64,000 bases of DNA from Lysinibacillus sp. PLM2 (GCA_023168345.1 AP025689.1:298001-362000), one strand, 5' to 3'. Shown: positions 1-8,888, counted from the stretch's first letter. Notes: a model not told the origin generated them from the letters alone. Translations and numbers: made by a program.

Positions 1-736
1 AAAAAGAGATAAGGTGAAACTTGATGTTAAACAAACTATTGGGGGTATTTCAAAAAAACTTGATGAACAATCACAAAGAACAAATGAAGCAGTAATGGAA
101 CTTATCGCAAGTACAAAAAGTGTAAATGAATTATTACAGCACAGTATTCAAGATGCTCAAAAAACAAAATACGCATCTAATGAAGGCTATAAACAAATCG
201 TAGTACTTAGTGAACAAACAAAAGAGATAAATAATAAAACAATTGATATGACAAAGATGGTTCAAGCATTAGATGAATCATCATCAAAAATTCAAGCTGT
301 TGTTGAAATCGTTAAAAATATTGCGGGAAAGACGAATTTACTTGCGCTAAACTCTGCTATTGAAGCTGCAAGGGCAGGAGAACATGGAAAAGGGTTTGCG
401 GTTGTAGCGGAGGAAGTTCGAAAATTAGCAGATCAAACAAAGCAATCTGTTGAGCAAATTGCAACTTTAATTGGTGTTTCAAATCAGGTAACAGGACAAG
501 TAATCGAATCAATTCACCAAATTCAAATATTAGTTCAAGACGGACTAGTTCAAAATGAGAAATCAATGCACTCCTTTGAAAACATTTCGAAAACTGTTGA
601 CTCAACAATATCTGAATTTGAAAGTGTTGGTATTCAAATCGAAGAATTGTCAAATATCGTGGAAAAAATTGGAGAATCATCTGAAAGTCTAGAAACAGCA
701 GCATCTCAACTTGAGCAAACCATCGAATCGTTTTAA
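1..736 (+). CDS. Methyl-accepting chemotaxis protein, C-terminal signalling part (5' truncated by window)
   Basis: This is the cytoplasmic signalling domain of a chemoreceptor, which passes ligand state to CheA/CheW. The conserved hairpin tip region is clear ([20 protein letters not shown], then [18 protein letters not shown]) and is flanked by long heptad-rich coiled coil. A GTG at 14 could start a 240-residue protein, but the frame stays open to base 1 and no sensory, membrane or HAMP segment is present in the window. The window edge therefore most likely cuts a longer receptor. A short soluble MCP cannot be excluded. The gene ends at TAA 734-736 and is followed by its own terminator. Confidence 0.88.
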   Translation, partial: KRDKVKLDVKQTIGGISKKLDEQSQRTNEAVMELIASTKSVNELLQHSIQDAQKTKYASNEGYKQIVVLSEQTKEINNKTIDMTKMVQALDESSSKIQAVVEIVKNIAGKTNLLALNSAIEAARAGEHGKGFAVVAEEVRKLADQTKQSVEQIATLIGVSNQVTGQVIESIHQIQILVQDGLVQNEKSMHSFENISKTVDSTISEFESVGIQIEELSNIVEKIGESSESLETAASQLEQTIESF

Positions 737-780
737 ATTAAATAAAAATTAAACAAATAACATAGGTACAAAGATACTAA

Positions 781-812
781 ACACCATTTTTCTTGAAAAT
801 GGTGTTTTTTTC
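781..812 (+). terminator. Rho-independent terminator of the MCP gene
   Basis: A 10-bp stem (ACACCATTTT at 781-790, AAAATGGTGT at 797-806) with a 6-nt loop is followed by a T run, 45 bases after the MCP stop codon. Confidence 0.88.
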
Positions 813-892
813 ACGAAGAAAATAGGTCATCATTGTACCAAGCTTTAAGATTAAAACTGAGTCTTTAGTTAAATTGGATAATGGTATATAAA

Positions 893-978
893 AACGGTAT
901 ACCATTTTAATGAAAATTCACTAAATAGTTTGACTTTTCCCAAAAATAACATTATTCTATAGGTGGATGGTATACCAT
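893..978. promoter_or_regulatory. Paired GntR/FadR-type operators ATGGTATACCAT
   Basis: A perfect 12-bp palindrome ATGGTATACCAT lies at 967-978, just after the predicted start site, and a second GGTATACCAT lies at 896-905 upstream of the -35. A half-site ATGGTATA is at 881-888. The core TGGTATACCA fits the known FadR-subfamily consensus (T-N-GT ... AC-N-A). The two centres are 73 bp apart, about seven helical turns, which would suit a looped repressor complex. The obvious candidate regulator is the FCD-domain GntR protein encoded at 3998 in the same operon. Confidence 0.65.
930..958 (+). promoter_or_regulatory. Sigma-A-type promoter of the tct operon
   Basis: TTGACT at 930-935 and TATTCT at 953-958 are separated by exactly 17 bp, which puts the transcription start near 965. 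The start would sit directly against the palindromic operator at 967-978, as expected for a repressed promoter. Confidence 0.6.
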
Positions 979-1001
979 TCATCTACTAAGGGGGGAAATT
1001 T

Positions 1002-2021
1002 ATGAAAAATTTCAGTTTGTTATTTGTGGTTTTATTTGTTTTCATTTTAGGGGCCTGTTCTGCAGGTAATGAAAACGCTTCATCGGGGGAGAAAATAACT
1101 ACAGCTGCATCGGGAGAAGGATCAGCACTAGATTTTAGTAAACCAGTCACAATCTTAGTTCATACCTCAGCGGGTGGACCAACAGATTTAATGGCTAGGG
1201 AGTTGGCTAAAGCAGCGGAAGATGTAACTGGTGGGACATTTATTGTTGAAAATCGTCCTGGAGGAAGCGGTGCTGTACAAATGGCCGAGATAGCTAATGC
1301 AAAAGCAGATGGATACACTTTAGGCGCGATGACACCAAGTCAAATTGGTTTAATAGAAGGTACATTAAAAGAACAATACGATTTGGAAGATTTCTCATGG
1401 ATATCACAAGGACAAATAGATCCTTATGTAATTGTTGTTCATAAAGATAGTCCATTTAATACATTACAAGATTTAGTTGATTATGCAAAGGAGAATCCAG
1501 GGAAATTGACTGTAGGCGGTTATGGGGCTGTTGGGTCTGGTCATAACGTCGCATGGAATATATTTGCTGACGAAGCAAGTATTGAAACTACATGGACTGC
1601 CTATGAAAGTACGGGTGATGCAGTTACAGCTATTCTAGGTAACCATATTGATATAGCAAATTCTAATCCTGGTCAAGTTATTCAATATTATGAATCAGGA
1701 GATTTAAAAATTTTAGGGGTAATGAGTGACGTACGTTTAGAAGAATTACCTAATGTTCCTACTTATAAAGAGGCTGGTTTTGATGTAGATACTAGTTGGG
1801 CACAATTTAGAGGTGTTTATGGACCTGCTGGAATTGATGAATCTACTCTTCAACAATTAAGTGATATATTCGAAAAAGCGATGGCTACAGAGAACTATCA
1901 AACATATTTAAAAAATTCACAGATGCTACCAGGAGATATGGATTACAAAGAATTTACTGATTACATTAATTCACAAGCAGAAATTATGCTTAATTGGTAT
2001 GAAAAATTAGGAGTAGAATAA
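1002..2021 (+). CDS. tctC: Tripartite tricarboxylate transporter substrate-binding lipoprotein (TctC family)
   Basis: This is the extracytoplasmic binding protein of a TTT-type secondary importer for tricarboxylates or related carboxylates. It has 339 residues, a short hydrophobic signal peptide and a lipobox LGAC with the lipidated Cys at residue 19, so it should be anchored to the outer face of the membrane. The Bug/TctC fold signatures are visible: VHTSAGGPTDLMAREL near the mature N-terminus, then VENRPGGSGAVQ, then GGYGAVGSGH. The ATG at 1002 follows AAGGGGGG. It is first in a run of six same-strand genes and lies 12 bases before tctB. The exact ligand cannot be read from the sequence. 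Confidence 0.93.
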   Translation: MKNFSLLFVVLFVFILGACSAGNENASSGEKITTAASGEGSALDFSKPVTILVHTSAGGPTDLMARELAKAAEDVTGGTFIVENRPGGSGAVQMAEIANAKADGYTLGAMTPSQIGLIEGTLKEQYDLEDFSWISQGQIDPYVIVVHKDSPFNTLQDLVDYAKENPGKLTVGGYGAVGSGHNVAWNIFADEASIETTWTAYESTGDAVTAILGNHIDIANSNPGQVIQYYESGDLKILGVMSDVRLEELPNVPTYKEAGFDVDTSWAQFRGVYGPAGIDESTLQQLSDIFEKAMATENYQTYLKNSQMLPGDMDYKEFTDYINSQAEIMLNWYEKLGVE

Positions 2022-2033
2022 GGTGGTTACACT

Positions 2034-2468
2034 ATGACCTATAAGTTAGGAAACATTATATTTAGCGTTGTTTTCTTTTTGTTGGGACTTTATTTCCTTA
2101 TTGGTGCATTTCAAATTCAAAATTTAATTACGGGCAATGACGTGGGACCAAGAGCTTTTCCAATCTTGGTTTCCATAGGCCTTATTATATTTTCTGGAAT
2201 AAATCTAGCTACAAGTTTATTTGAAAAGGATATAGAAAAGTTAGAATTCAATAATGCAACAAAAGTATTTTTAACGATGTTGAGTCTCGTAGCATTTCTA
2301 CTATTAATTAGTTTAATAAATTTTTATATTGCATCTATTATAATGATTCCGATTCTATTATGGATAAATGATGTTCGGAAAATAATAATTTTATCAATTT
2401 CAACAGTTGTCACAATACTATTTATTTTTGTGGTATTTGATTATTTATTAGGAGTACCTTTACCGTAA
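2034..2468 (+). CDS. tctB: Tripartite tricarboxylate transporter small membrane subunit (TctB family)
   Basis: The 144-residue protein has four predicted membrane segments, the usual size and topology of the TctB subunit that pairs with the large TctA channel. The segment NDVGPRAFPILVSIGLIIF is typical of the family, which often carries a G-x-RxFP motif before the second helix. It has an AGGTGG-type ribosome site and sits between tctC (12-nt gap) and tctA (12-nt gap). This order is the standard one for the system. TctB is the least conserved subunit, so the call leans on topology and position. Confidence 0.88.
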   Translation: MTYKLGNIIFSVVFFLLGLYFLIGAFQIQNLITGNDVGPRAFPILVSIGLIIFSGINLATSLFEKDIEKLEFNNATKVFLTMLSLVAFLLLISLINFYIASIIMIPILLWINDVRKIIILSISTVVTILFIFVVFDYLLGVPLP

Positions 2469-2480
2469 GGAGGGATAAAG

Positions 2481-3983
2481 ATGATTGCTAATTTAATTGA
2501 AGGGTTTTCAATGATATTTTCATTAGAAATATTACTTATGATTGTAGCTGGTTCATTAATTGGCTACTTTGTAGGTGCCCTCCCTGGACTAACACCAAGT
2601 ATAGGTATTGCAATATTAGTACCACTAACATTTGGGATGGATCCAATTGCAGCGCTAGTACTGCTTGTTGCTTTATATGGCGCAGCGGAATATGGCGGAG
2701 GTATAACTGCAATTCTATTAAATGCACCTGGTACAGCTGCAGCCGCTGCAACTGCTTGGGATGGATATCCGTTAGCTCAGAAAGGGATGGCCAATAAAGC
2801 ACTTACAGTTTCTATCTTATCATCAGGAATTGCAGCATTTATAAGCACCATTTTTTTGATCCTAACTGCTGTACCTATGGCTAAATTTGCATTAAATTTT
2901 GGTCCTTTAGAATATTTTGCATTAGCAATCTTCGGGCTAAGTTTAATTAGTATTTTAAGTGAAGGATCAATTGTTAAAAGTTTAATAGGGATGTTTTTCG
3001 GTCTTGTCATTATTTGTGTTGGAATTGACCCAATGGTGGGAGTAACACGGTATGCTCAAAGTGGTAATTTGCTGGGCGGTATACCATTTTTACCTGCCTT
3101 GATTGGATTATTTGCTTTATCTGAAGTGTTTTATATGCTTGAAAATAGTAAAAATGAAAAAGCAGTGGTTGAAAAGGTTAAAGGATTAGGTTTTACTAAA
3201 CTTGATTTTAAAAAAATATGGGTAACAATGATTATTAAAGCACCTATAATTGGATATGTGATCGGAGTTATTCCGGGTGCTGGTGCTACTGTAGCTTCAT
3301 TGGTTGCATATAGTGAAGCAAAAAATTCATCTAAAGATAAAGAATCATTTGGTAAAGGAAATATTGTCGGAATTGCAGCTGCAGAAGGAGCTAACAACTC
3401 TGCTGTTCCTGGAGCCCTTGCCCCAATGTTAGCATTGGGTATACCAGGATCTGCAAGTGCTGCGATACTAATTGGTGCACTTACTATTCAAGGGTTACAA
3501 GCTGGTCCGAAGCTATTTAGTGATACGCCAGAAATACCATATTCACTATTTGCATCTTTATTAATATCAGTCCCGGTAATGACTATAATTGGGCTATTAG
3601 GTGTAAATTTATGGGTTAAAGTTATTAAAATTCCAAAGAATATTTTAGCTATAATCGTTACTACTGTTTGTATTGTAGGTTCTTATTCTTACAGTAATTC
3701 AATGTATCCGGTATGGATAATGCTAATATTTGGAGTATTAGGATACTTTATTAGAAAAGTTGATGTGCCTACAACACCAATTGTTTTATCAATGGTTTTA
3801 GGATTTATGATTGAAACGAACTTTAGAAGGGCAATGATTGTATCCACAGAAGGTTATTCATTTTTCTTTACTCGGCCAATTGCATTAGTATTAGTATTGT
3901 TATCAATATTAATGTTTTTAATTCCCTTATATAGAAGGTTCCGAGGGAAAAACCAAAAAAAGTCTGAAGAAATTACAGTATAA
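2481..3983 (+). CDS. tctA: Tripartite tricarboxylate transporter large permease (TctA family)
   Basis: The 500-residue polytopic protein matches the TctA channel subunit in length and motifs. GALPGLTPSIGIAILVPLTF near residues 33-52 and the repeated GVIPGAGATVAS with PGALAPMLALGIPGSASAAI around residues 260-330 are family hallmarks. The two glycine/proline-rich repeats give the internal pseudo-symmetry typical of the family. It begins 12 bases after tctB behind AGGAGGG and ends 14 bases before the GntR regulator. Together the three subunits make a complete importer. An extra copy of the operon operator sequence lies inside this gene at 3078-3087. Confidence 0.95.
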   Translation: MIANLIEGFSMIFSLEILLMIVAGSLIGYFVGALPGLTPSIGIAILVPLTFGMDPIAALVLLVALYGAAEYGGGITAILLNAPGTAAAAATAWDGYPLAQKGMANKALTVSILSSGIAAFISTIFLILTAVPMAKFALNFGPLEYFALAIFGLSLISILSEGSIVKSLIGMFFGLVIICVGIDPMVGVTRYAQSGNLLGGIPFLPALIGLFALSEVFYMLENSKNEKAVVEKVKGLGFTKLDFKKIWVTMIIKAPIIGYVIGVIPGAGATVASLVAYSEAKNSSKDKESFGKGNIVGIAAAEGANNSAVPGALAPMLALGIPGSASAAILIGALTIQGLQAGPKLFSDTPEIPYSLFASLLISVPVMTIIGLLGVNLWVKVIKIPKNILAIIVTTVCIVGSYSYSNSMYPVWIMLIFGVLGYFIRKVDVPTTPIVLSMVLGFMIETNFRRAMIVSTEGYSFFFTRPIALVLVLLSILMFLIPLYRRFRGKNQKKSEEITV

Positions 3984-3997
3984 AATGAGGTCATAGA

Positions 3998-4651
3998 ATG
4001 TCTGTCAAAGGTAATTCAGTTTATAACTTTATTATTGAACAAATCAAAAAGGGAGAAATAGTTCCCGGTCAAACTTTAACTGAGCGTGGAATTGCAAATG
4101 AAATTGGTGTTAGTAGAACACCAATTCGAGAAGCGTTTAAGAAATTAACCGAACAAGGGTTAATGGAGTATGAACCTCATAAGGGAGTAAAAGTAACCTT
4201 TTATTCTAAAGTGAAAATCGAAAATTTATATGAAGTTAGAGAGTTGTTAGAAGGCCTTGCCGTTCGACGTCTTGCTAAAGAGCATACAGATGAAGATATT
4301 AGCATACTTGAAAGATATATTGAAGAAGCTGAGATAGAAGTTGAAAAAGGAAGCCTAATTAAGCTTCCAGATATAAATTCTGAGTTTCACAATACATTAG
4401 CAAGGTTGTCTGGTAATCACTTTTTACTAGAAATAATGAACGAATTGTATATGCAACTTTCCCTATTAATGTCCCAATCACTATCTAATAAAGGCAGACC
4501 GATTGAGAATATTCAAGAACATAAAATGATAATAAATGCTATTAAATCAGGGGATATGGACTTGGCAGAAGAAACTGCAAAATTCCATGTTCGAAAATCA
4601 AGAGATAATATGCTAAAGAGAATTAAGGAGGATAATTCCGATGGTATCTAA
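3998..4651 (+). CDS. GntR family transcriptional regulator, FadR/FCD subfamily
   Basis: The 217-residue protein has an N-terminal winged helix (LTERGIANEIGVSRTPIREAFKKL, about residues 27-50) and an all-helical FCD ligand domain. In the FCD domain, the histidines in SEFHNTL, EHKMI and KFHVR match the metal-binding set often used to hold carboxylate effectors. Such regulators commonly repress an uptake operon until its substrate binds. It lies inside the tct operon, and its stop codon overlaps the start of the PrpD-like gene, so it would be co-expressed with the genes it most likely controls. The TGGTATACCA operators at 893-978 fit this subfamily. Confidence 0.92.
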   Translation: MSVKGNSVYNFIIEQIKKGEIVPGQTLTERGIANEIGVSRTPIREAFKKLTEQGLMEYEPHKGVKVTFYSKVKIENLYEVRELLEGLAVRRLAKEHTDEDISILERYIEEAEIEVEKGSLIKLPDINSEFHNTLARLSGNHFLLEIMNELYMQLSLLMSQSLSNKGRPIENIQEHKMIINAIKSGDMDLAEETAKFHVRKSRDNMLKRIKEDNSDGI

Positions 4652-5993
4652 AGAAGTCGTTGATAACACAATGGTGACGAAAGAATTGGTAAATAATATT
4701 CTAAATACAAAATATGATTCTCTTCCAGAAGAAGTAAAGGAGCATGCTAAGAAAAGCTTGTATAACTGGATGGGAGTTGCAATTGGAGCATCAAAACACG
4801 AATCGGTAGATATGGTTTTAGCGGTTGCTAATGAAGTAAATAAAGAACAGGAAGTAAATATTCTAGGTAGGGAAGAAAAGGTTGATATTTTAATGGCAAC
4901 ACTCATCAATGGTATGTCATCACATATCTTTGACTATGATGATACTCATTTAGATACAATCCATCATCCAAGTGGTCCGATAGCACCAGTTGTATTAGCA
5001 CTAGGTCAGAAATACAACTTATCAGGTGAAGAAATATTACATGCATTTACTTTAGGGTGTGAAGTGGAATTAAGAATTGCAAATGCAGTTTACCCAAGCC
5101 ATTATCAATTAGGTTATCATATTACAAGCTCAACAGGCGTATTTGGTGCAGCTGTTGCAGCAGGTATTCTTTTAAATTTAGATGAGAAGCAACTAACATA
5201 CGCACTGGGGATTGCAGGAACTCAATCTTTTGGTTTAAGGGAAATGTTTGGTACAATGACGAAACCATTCCATCCTGGAAAAGCAGCTCAAAATGGTTTG
5301 TTAGCTGCCTTATTAGCAAAACAAGGATTTACAAGTTCAGAACAAGTTTTAGAAGCAAAAAGAGGATTTGCAAATGTTTATGCTCCGGAAAGAGATTTAT
5401 CTAAAGTTAATGTTGAATGGGGTCAAACATGGGAAATCTATAAAAATAGTTTTAAACCCTATGCATGTGGAATTGTCCTGCATCCGTCGATCGACGCTTG
5501 TATTTATTTTGGCCAAAATTATAAACAAGAGGATGTAGATAAGATAGATTTATATGTAAACCAATATGTTCTAGAATTAACAGGTAAGCCAACACCTAAA
5601 ACAGGGTTAGAAGGGAAGTTTAGTATTTACCATACAGGATCTGTAGCATTCTTATACGGCGATGCAGGTGAAAGTGAATACAAAGATAATATTGTTAATT
5701 CAACTGAAGTTATAGCGTTTAGAGAAAAAATAAATCCAGTTGTTGACGAAAATGTACCAGAAGAGTCTGTAAAAGGTGTAATTACATTAAAAGATGGAAC
5801 AACAGAAGAAATTTATATTGAGCGTGCAACAGGTAGTGTCGAAAATCCAATGACATTAAATGCATTAACAACTAAGTTTAATAAATTAGTTGTACCTATT
5901 CTAGGAGAAGAAAAAGCAAATAAAATAAAATCGATTATTCTAAATATCGAAAATGAAACTAACGTCGAAAATTTACTAAATCAGACAGTGTAG
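4641..5993 (+). CDS. MmgE/PrpD family protein (2-methylcitrate dehydratase / cis-aconitate decarboxylase fold)
   Basis: The 450-residue protein has the MmgE/PrpD two-domain layout: a helical N-terminal domain with HIFDYDDTHLDTIHHPSG (near residues 93-110), which carries the conserved Asp/His active-site cluster, then GHI-type helices and KPFHPGKAAQNG. Family members dehydrate 2-methylcitrate, decarboxylate cis-aconitate or epimerise related acids, and sequence alone does not choose among them. The ATG at 4641 follows an AGGAGG and overlaps the end of the regulator gene by 11 bases, pointing to coupled translation. Its position behind a tricarboxylate importer suggests that it acts on the imported acid (inference). 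Confidence 0.88.
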   Translation: MVSKEVVDNTMVTKELVNNILNTKYDSLPEEVKEHAKKSLYNWMGVAIGASKHESVDMVLAVANEVNKEQEVNILGREEKVDILMATLINGMSSHIFDYDDTHLDTIHHPSGPIAPVVLALGQKYNLSGEEILHAFTLGCEVELRIANAVYPSHYQLGYHITSSTGVFGAAVAAGILLNLDEKQLTYALGIAGTQSFGLREMFGTMTKPFHPGKAAQNGLLAALLAKQGFTSSEQVLEAKRGFANVYAPERDLSKVNVEWGQTWEIYKNSFKPYACGIVLHPSIDACIYFGQNYKQEDVDKIDLYVNQYVLELTGKPTPKTGLEGKFSIYHTGSVAFLYGDAGESEYKDNIVNSTEVIAFREKINPVVDENVPEESVKGVITLKDGTTEEIYIERATGSVENPMTLNALTTKFNKLVVPILGEEKANKIKSIILNIENETNVENLLNQTV

Positions 5994-6002
5994 AAGAGTA
6001 TT

Positions 6003-6926
6003 ATGGTTATTTTAGAGATTATAGTTAGAATTATTCTACCTATGTTCATTCTTATAATTTCTGGTGCTCTTTTGAATTATAAGTTCAATTTAAATTTAAG
6101 TACGCTTAGTAATATATTAATCTATTACTTTTTACCGATAGTCTGCTTTTTTAATATTTATAATACCAACTTTGAAAAAGAAGTGGTTATTAATATTATT
6201 TTGTATGTTGTGTTGTATAATTGCCTTCTTATTTTACTAACTATTTTTTACGGTAAAAGGCTAAATTTAAGCTTTGAAGAGTATGCAACTTTTAAAAATG
6301 GTGCAGTGCTTAGTAATTCGGCTAATTATGGAATACCAGTTAGTAATTTAGTTTTTAAGAGTGATCCGGTTGGTACTTCTGTACAGGTGATTATTGCAGT
6401 AATACAAAATGTATTAACTTATACATGGGGTTTTTTAAATGCATCTTCAATAAATGGAAAGATAACAAAAAAACATGTTATTAAAATGCTAAAAATACCC
6501 ATTATATACGGTTTAATTATAGCGGTAATCATGAAAGTCTTTAATTTAGAAATTCCTTCTGTCTTAGAAATACCATTAAAACAAATTGATGATGGCTTCA
6601 TTGCAATAGCCCTATTAACTTTAGGTGCACAAATCTCTTTTAAAGGATTAGGGCAGATCGATAAAGTCGTATTAAATGCAATAGTAATTAGAATAATATT
6701 TTCACAAATTATTAGTTTACTTATGATTTTTAGTTTAGGGATTACAGGGTTACTCGCTAAAGCTTTGTTTTTATCAAGTTCATTTCCCTCGAATCGTAGT
6801 GCCGCATTAATTGCTCTAGAATATAATAATGTTCCTGATAAAGCTGCATTAATAGTTGTTTATACCACACTATTAAGTCCGTTAACAGTAGCAGTAAATA
6901 TTATAATTGGAAATGTTATCTTTTAA
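6003..6926 (+). CDS. AEC (auxin efflux carrier) family transporter
   Basis: The 307-residue membrane protein has about ten hydrophobic segments in two five-helix halves. It carries family-typical stretches such as the polar NGAVLSNSANYGIPVSN in the first half and SSFPSNRSAALIALEYN in the second. Bacterial AEC carriers move malonate, malate or other organic acids. It starts 9 bases after the PrpD gene and closes the tct operon. A second carboxylate carrier in the same transcript as an importer and an enzyme suggests product release or alternative uptake (inference). The ATG at 6003 has only a weak ribosome site (GAAGAG). Confidence 0.87.
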   Translation: MVILEIIVRIILPMFILIISGALLNYKFNLNLSTLSNILIYYFLPIVCFFNIYNTNFEKEVVINIILYVVLYNCLLILLTIFYGKRLNLSFEEYATFKNGAVLSNSANYGIPVSNLVFKSDPVGTSVQVIIAVIQNVLTYTWGFLNASSINGKITKKHVIKMLKIPIIYGLIIAVIMKVFNLEIPSVLEIPLKQIDDGFIAIALLTLGAQISFKGLGQIDKVVLNAIVIRIIFSQIISLLMIFSLGITGLLAKALFLSSSFPSNRSAALIALEYNNVPDKAALIVVYTTLLSPLTVAVNIIIGNVIF

Positions 6927-7081
6927 GGGAATAAAGAGCAATAAATGATTAGTGCTGCAATTAAATAATACATTATAAATTATTTATTAAGCCTCTTCGA
7001 AAAATCATTTGTTAGAATATCGAGAAAACGTTTAGGACTAATAAAATTATTCAGAAGCAGTTCAATTTGTTATACTACTGC

Positions 7082-7125
7082 CCCGTAAAAGTTAGACATT
7101 AATCTAATTTTTACGGGCTTTTTAT
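7082..7125 (+). terminator. Hairpin with T-rich tail, terminator and/or insertion-sequence remnant
   Basis: CCCGTAAAAGTTAGA at 7082-7096 pairs with TCTAATTTTTACGGG at 7103-7117 (one G-T pair) around a 6-nt loop, then CTTTTTATATT. It can act as a terminator for the tct operon. The left arm with its flank (ACTGCCCCG...AAAAGTTAGACA) also matches the ends of the IS3-type element at 46204-47649, so it may be a domesticated IS end. Confidence 0.6.
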
Positions 7126-7277
7126 ATTAAAAGAAGCTTTTAAAGGAATTGGACAAAACCAAGTTATTGAAACGACTATTAAAAGCATACATTTATTTAT
7201 CATGGATTTATTTTGAATATTGTTGACTTCTGGATTCATTTTATTATGTGTTATTCCTCCATTAAACAAATATCCAC

Positions 7278-7306
7278 GTTATCTAATTTTGTAGAAATTA
7301 GATAAC
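7278..7306. promoter_or_regulatory. 12-bp inverted repeat upstream of the lysine-type catabolic operon
   Basis: GTTATCTAATTT (7278-7289) and AAATTAGATAAC (7295-7306) form a perfect inverted repeat with a 5-nt centre. It is nested inside a weaker outer pair, AATATCC (7269-7275) and GGATATT (7321-7327). The site lies 100 bp before the first gene of the operon and is the best operator candidate for it. The binding regulator is unknown. Confidence 0.5.
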
Positions 7307-7406
7307 ATTTTCTAAATAATGGATATTACAAAAAGAGGGTTTTAAACAGAAAATGTCGAATATTTAAACAATATATTTGAAATTTTGATTAAACAGGGAG
7401 GGCGTT

Positions 7407-8888
7407 ATGAGGATAAAAAATTATATTGGTGGTAAATGGATTGATTCTGAGCAGCTGCAGCGAGTTCCCATTGTTAACCCTGCTAACGGAAATGTATTAG
7501 GAGAGGTGCCACTGTCAACAAAGGCAGAAGTAGAAATGGCTGTATCTGCTGCAAAAGAAGCTCAAAAACGGTGGGCACTTATCCCAGCTCCAAAACGTGC
7601 GGACTATTTATATGAAATTGGTTATAAGTTAAGAGAAAAGAAAGAACATCTTGCTCAAATTTTAACAAGTGAGATGGGAAAAATAATCGAAGAAGCACGT
7701 GGAGAAGTTCAAGAGGGAATTGATATGGCATTTTATATGGCTGGTGAAGGAAGACGATTGTTTGGGGAAACAACACCTTCTGAATTGGTAGACAAATTCG
7801 CCATGAGTGTAAGAAGCCCAATAGGTGTGGTTGGTTTAATTACTCCTTGGAATTTTCCGATTGCGATCGCTACATGGAAATCCTTCCCTGCCATCGTTGC
7901 TGGGAATACATTTGTTTGGAAGCCCTCCATTGAAACGCCTTTAATGGCATATGAGCTAGGAAAGATTTTCGAAGAGATCGGCTTACCAGATGGGGTTGCC
8001 AATATCGTTTTTGGATCAGGTTCTACTGTTGGTACAACGATGATTGAACACCCCGATATAAAAGTCATTTCCTTTACAGGATCTAATGCAACAGGCAGTA
8101 AAGTAGCTGAATTAGGCGGTAGACATTTGAAAAAGGTCTCTTTGGAAATGGGAGGAAAAAATGCTGTAATTGTAATGGACGATGCTAATTTATCACTAGC
8201 GGTTGAGGGTATCGTTTGGAGTGCCTTTGGGACAGCGGGACAAAGATGTACAGCCTGCAGCCGAGTCATTGTACACAAAGATGTAAAACAAGAGCTAGAA
8301 GAAATGTTAGTTGAAGCGATAAGTCAACTAACTGTTGGTGATGGTTTGGACCCAGCTATTAAAGTAGGGCCGGTCATTAATCGTAAGGCATTAGAAAAAA
8401 TCAATCATTACGTTCAAATTGGGAAGCAGGAGGGTGCAAAATTACTTGCGGGGGGCAAGATATTATCGGCACCACCATTCGAAAAAGGCTTCTTCTTTGA
8501 ACCGACGATTTTTACAGATGTAAAAAATGACATGATGATTGCACAGGAAGAGATATTTGGACCTGTGATTAGCATTATAGAGGTAGGTAGTTTAGAAGAA
8601 GCGATTGAAGTGAACAATAGCGTGAAATTTGGGCTATCTAGCTCTATATTCTCTCAAGATATTAATAAAATATTCAAAGCACAAAGAGATTTAGATACGG
8701 GGATTGTTTATGTAAACGCAGGAACAACAGGTGCTGAAATTCATTTACCATTTGGGGGAACAAAAGGAACAGGTAATGGGCATCGAGATTCTGGTCAAGC
8801 GGCTTTAGATGTTTTTACAGAATGGAAGAGCATTTATGTAGATTATAGTGGCAAGCTACAAAGAGCCCAAATAGATACAGAAAATTAA
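7407..8888 (+). CDS. NAD(P)-dependent aldehyde dehydrogenase, probable 2-aminoadipate 6-semialdehyde dehydrogenase
   Basis: The 493-residue protein is a complete ALDH-superfamily enzyme. It has the LITPWNFPIAIATWK stretch, the NAD site FTGSNATGS, the general base Glu in SLEMGGKN, and the catalytic Cys at residue 281 in FGTAGQRCTACS. It has an ATG start behind GGGAGGG. It is followed 10 nt later by a lysine 6-dehydrogenase-like gene whose product is 2-aminoadipate semialdehyde (in equilibrium with piperideine-6-carboxylate), so oxidation of that semialdehyde to 2-aminoadipate is the likely reaction. The substrate is inferred from context; ALDH specificity is hard to read from sequence. Confidence 0.87.
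   Translation: MRIKNYIGGKWIDSEQLQRVPIVNPANGNVLGEVPLSTKAEVEMAVSAAKEAQKRWALIPAPKRADYLYEIGYKLREKKEHLAQILTSEMGKIIEEARGEVQEGIDMAFYMAGEGRRLFGETTPSELVDKFAMSVRSPIGVVGLITPWNFPIAIATWKSFPAIVAGNTFVWKPSIETPLMAYELGKIFEEIGLPDGVANIVFGSGSTVGTTMIEHPDIKVISFTGSNATGSKVAELGGRHLKKVSLEMGGKNAVIVMDDANLSLAVEGIVWSAFGTAGQRCTACSRVIVHKDVKQELEEMLVEAISQLTVGDGLDPAIKVGPVINRKALEKINHYVQIGKQEGAKLLAGGKILSAPPFEKGFFFEPTIFTDVKNDMMIAQEEIFGPVISIIEVGSLEEAIEVNNSVKFGLSSSIFSQDINKIFKAQRDLDTGIVYVNAGTTGAEIHLPFGGTKGTGNGHRDSGQAALDVFTEWKSIYVDYSGKLQRAQIDTEN

Larger units (their letters stand above)
6927..7406. other. 480-bp gene-free spacer with an IS-end-like hairpin and a 12-bp palindrome
   Basis: No coding frame is supported here. The spacer holds a strong hairpin at 7082-7117 whose left arm resembles an IS3/IS150-group terminal repeat, and a separate palindrome at 7278-7306 upstream of the aldehyde dehydrogenase operon. 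TTGACT at 7223-7228 resembles a -35 box, but I see no well-spaced -10 for it. Confidence 0.6.

Noticed and set aside
357-704. 115-codon minus-strand ORF
   Set aside because: It is a Leu/Gln-rich mirror frame of the chemoreceptor coiled coil.
6927-7406. Lysine riboswitch before the lysine-type catabolic operon
   Set aside because: No aptamer core could be recognised; only a palindrome and a hairpin are present.
7733-8278. 181-codon minus-strand ORF
   Set aside because: It is fully antisense to the aldehyde dehydrogenase, with no family similarity or ribosome site.
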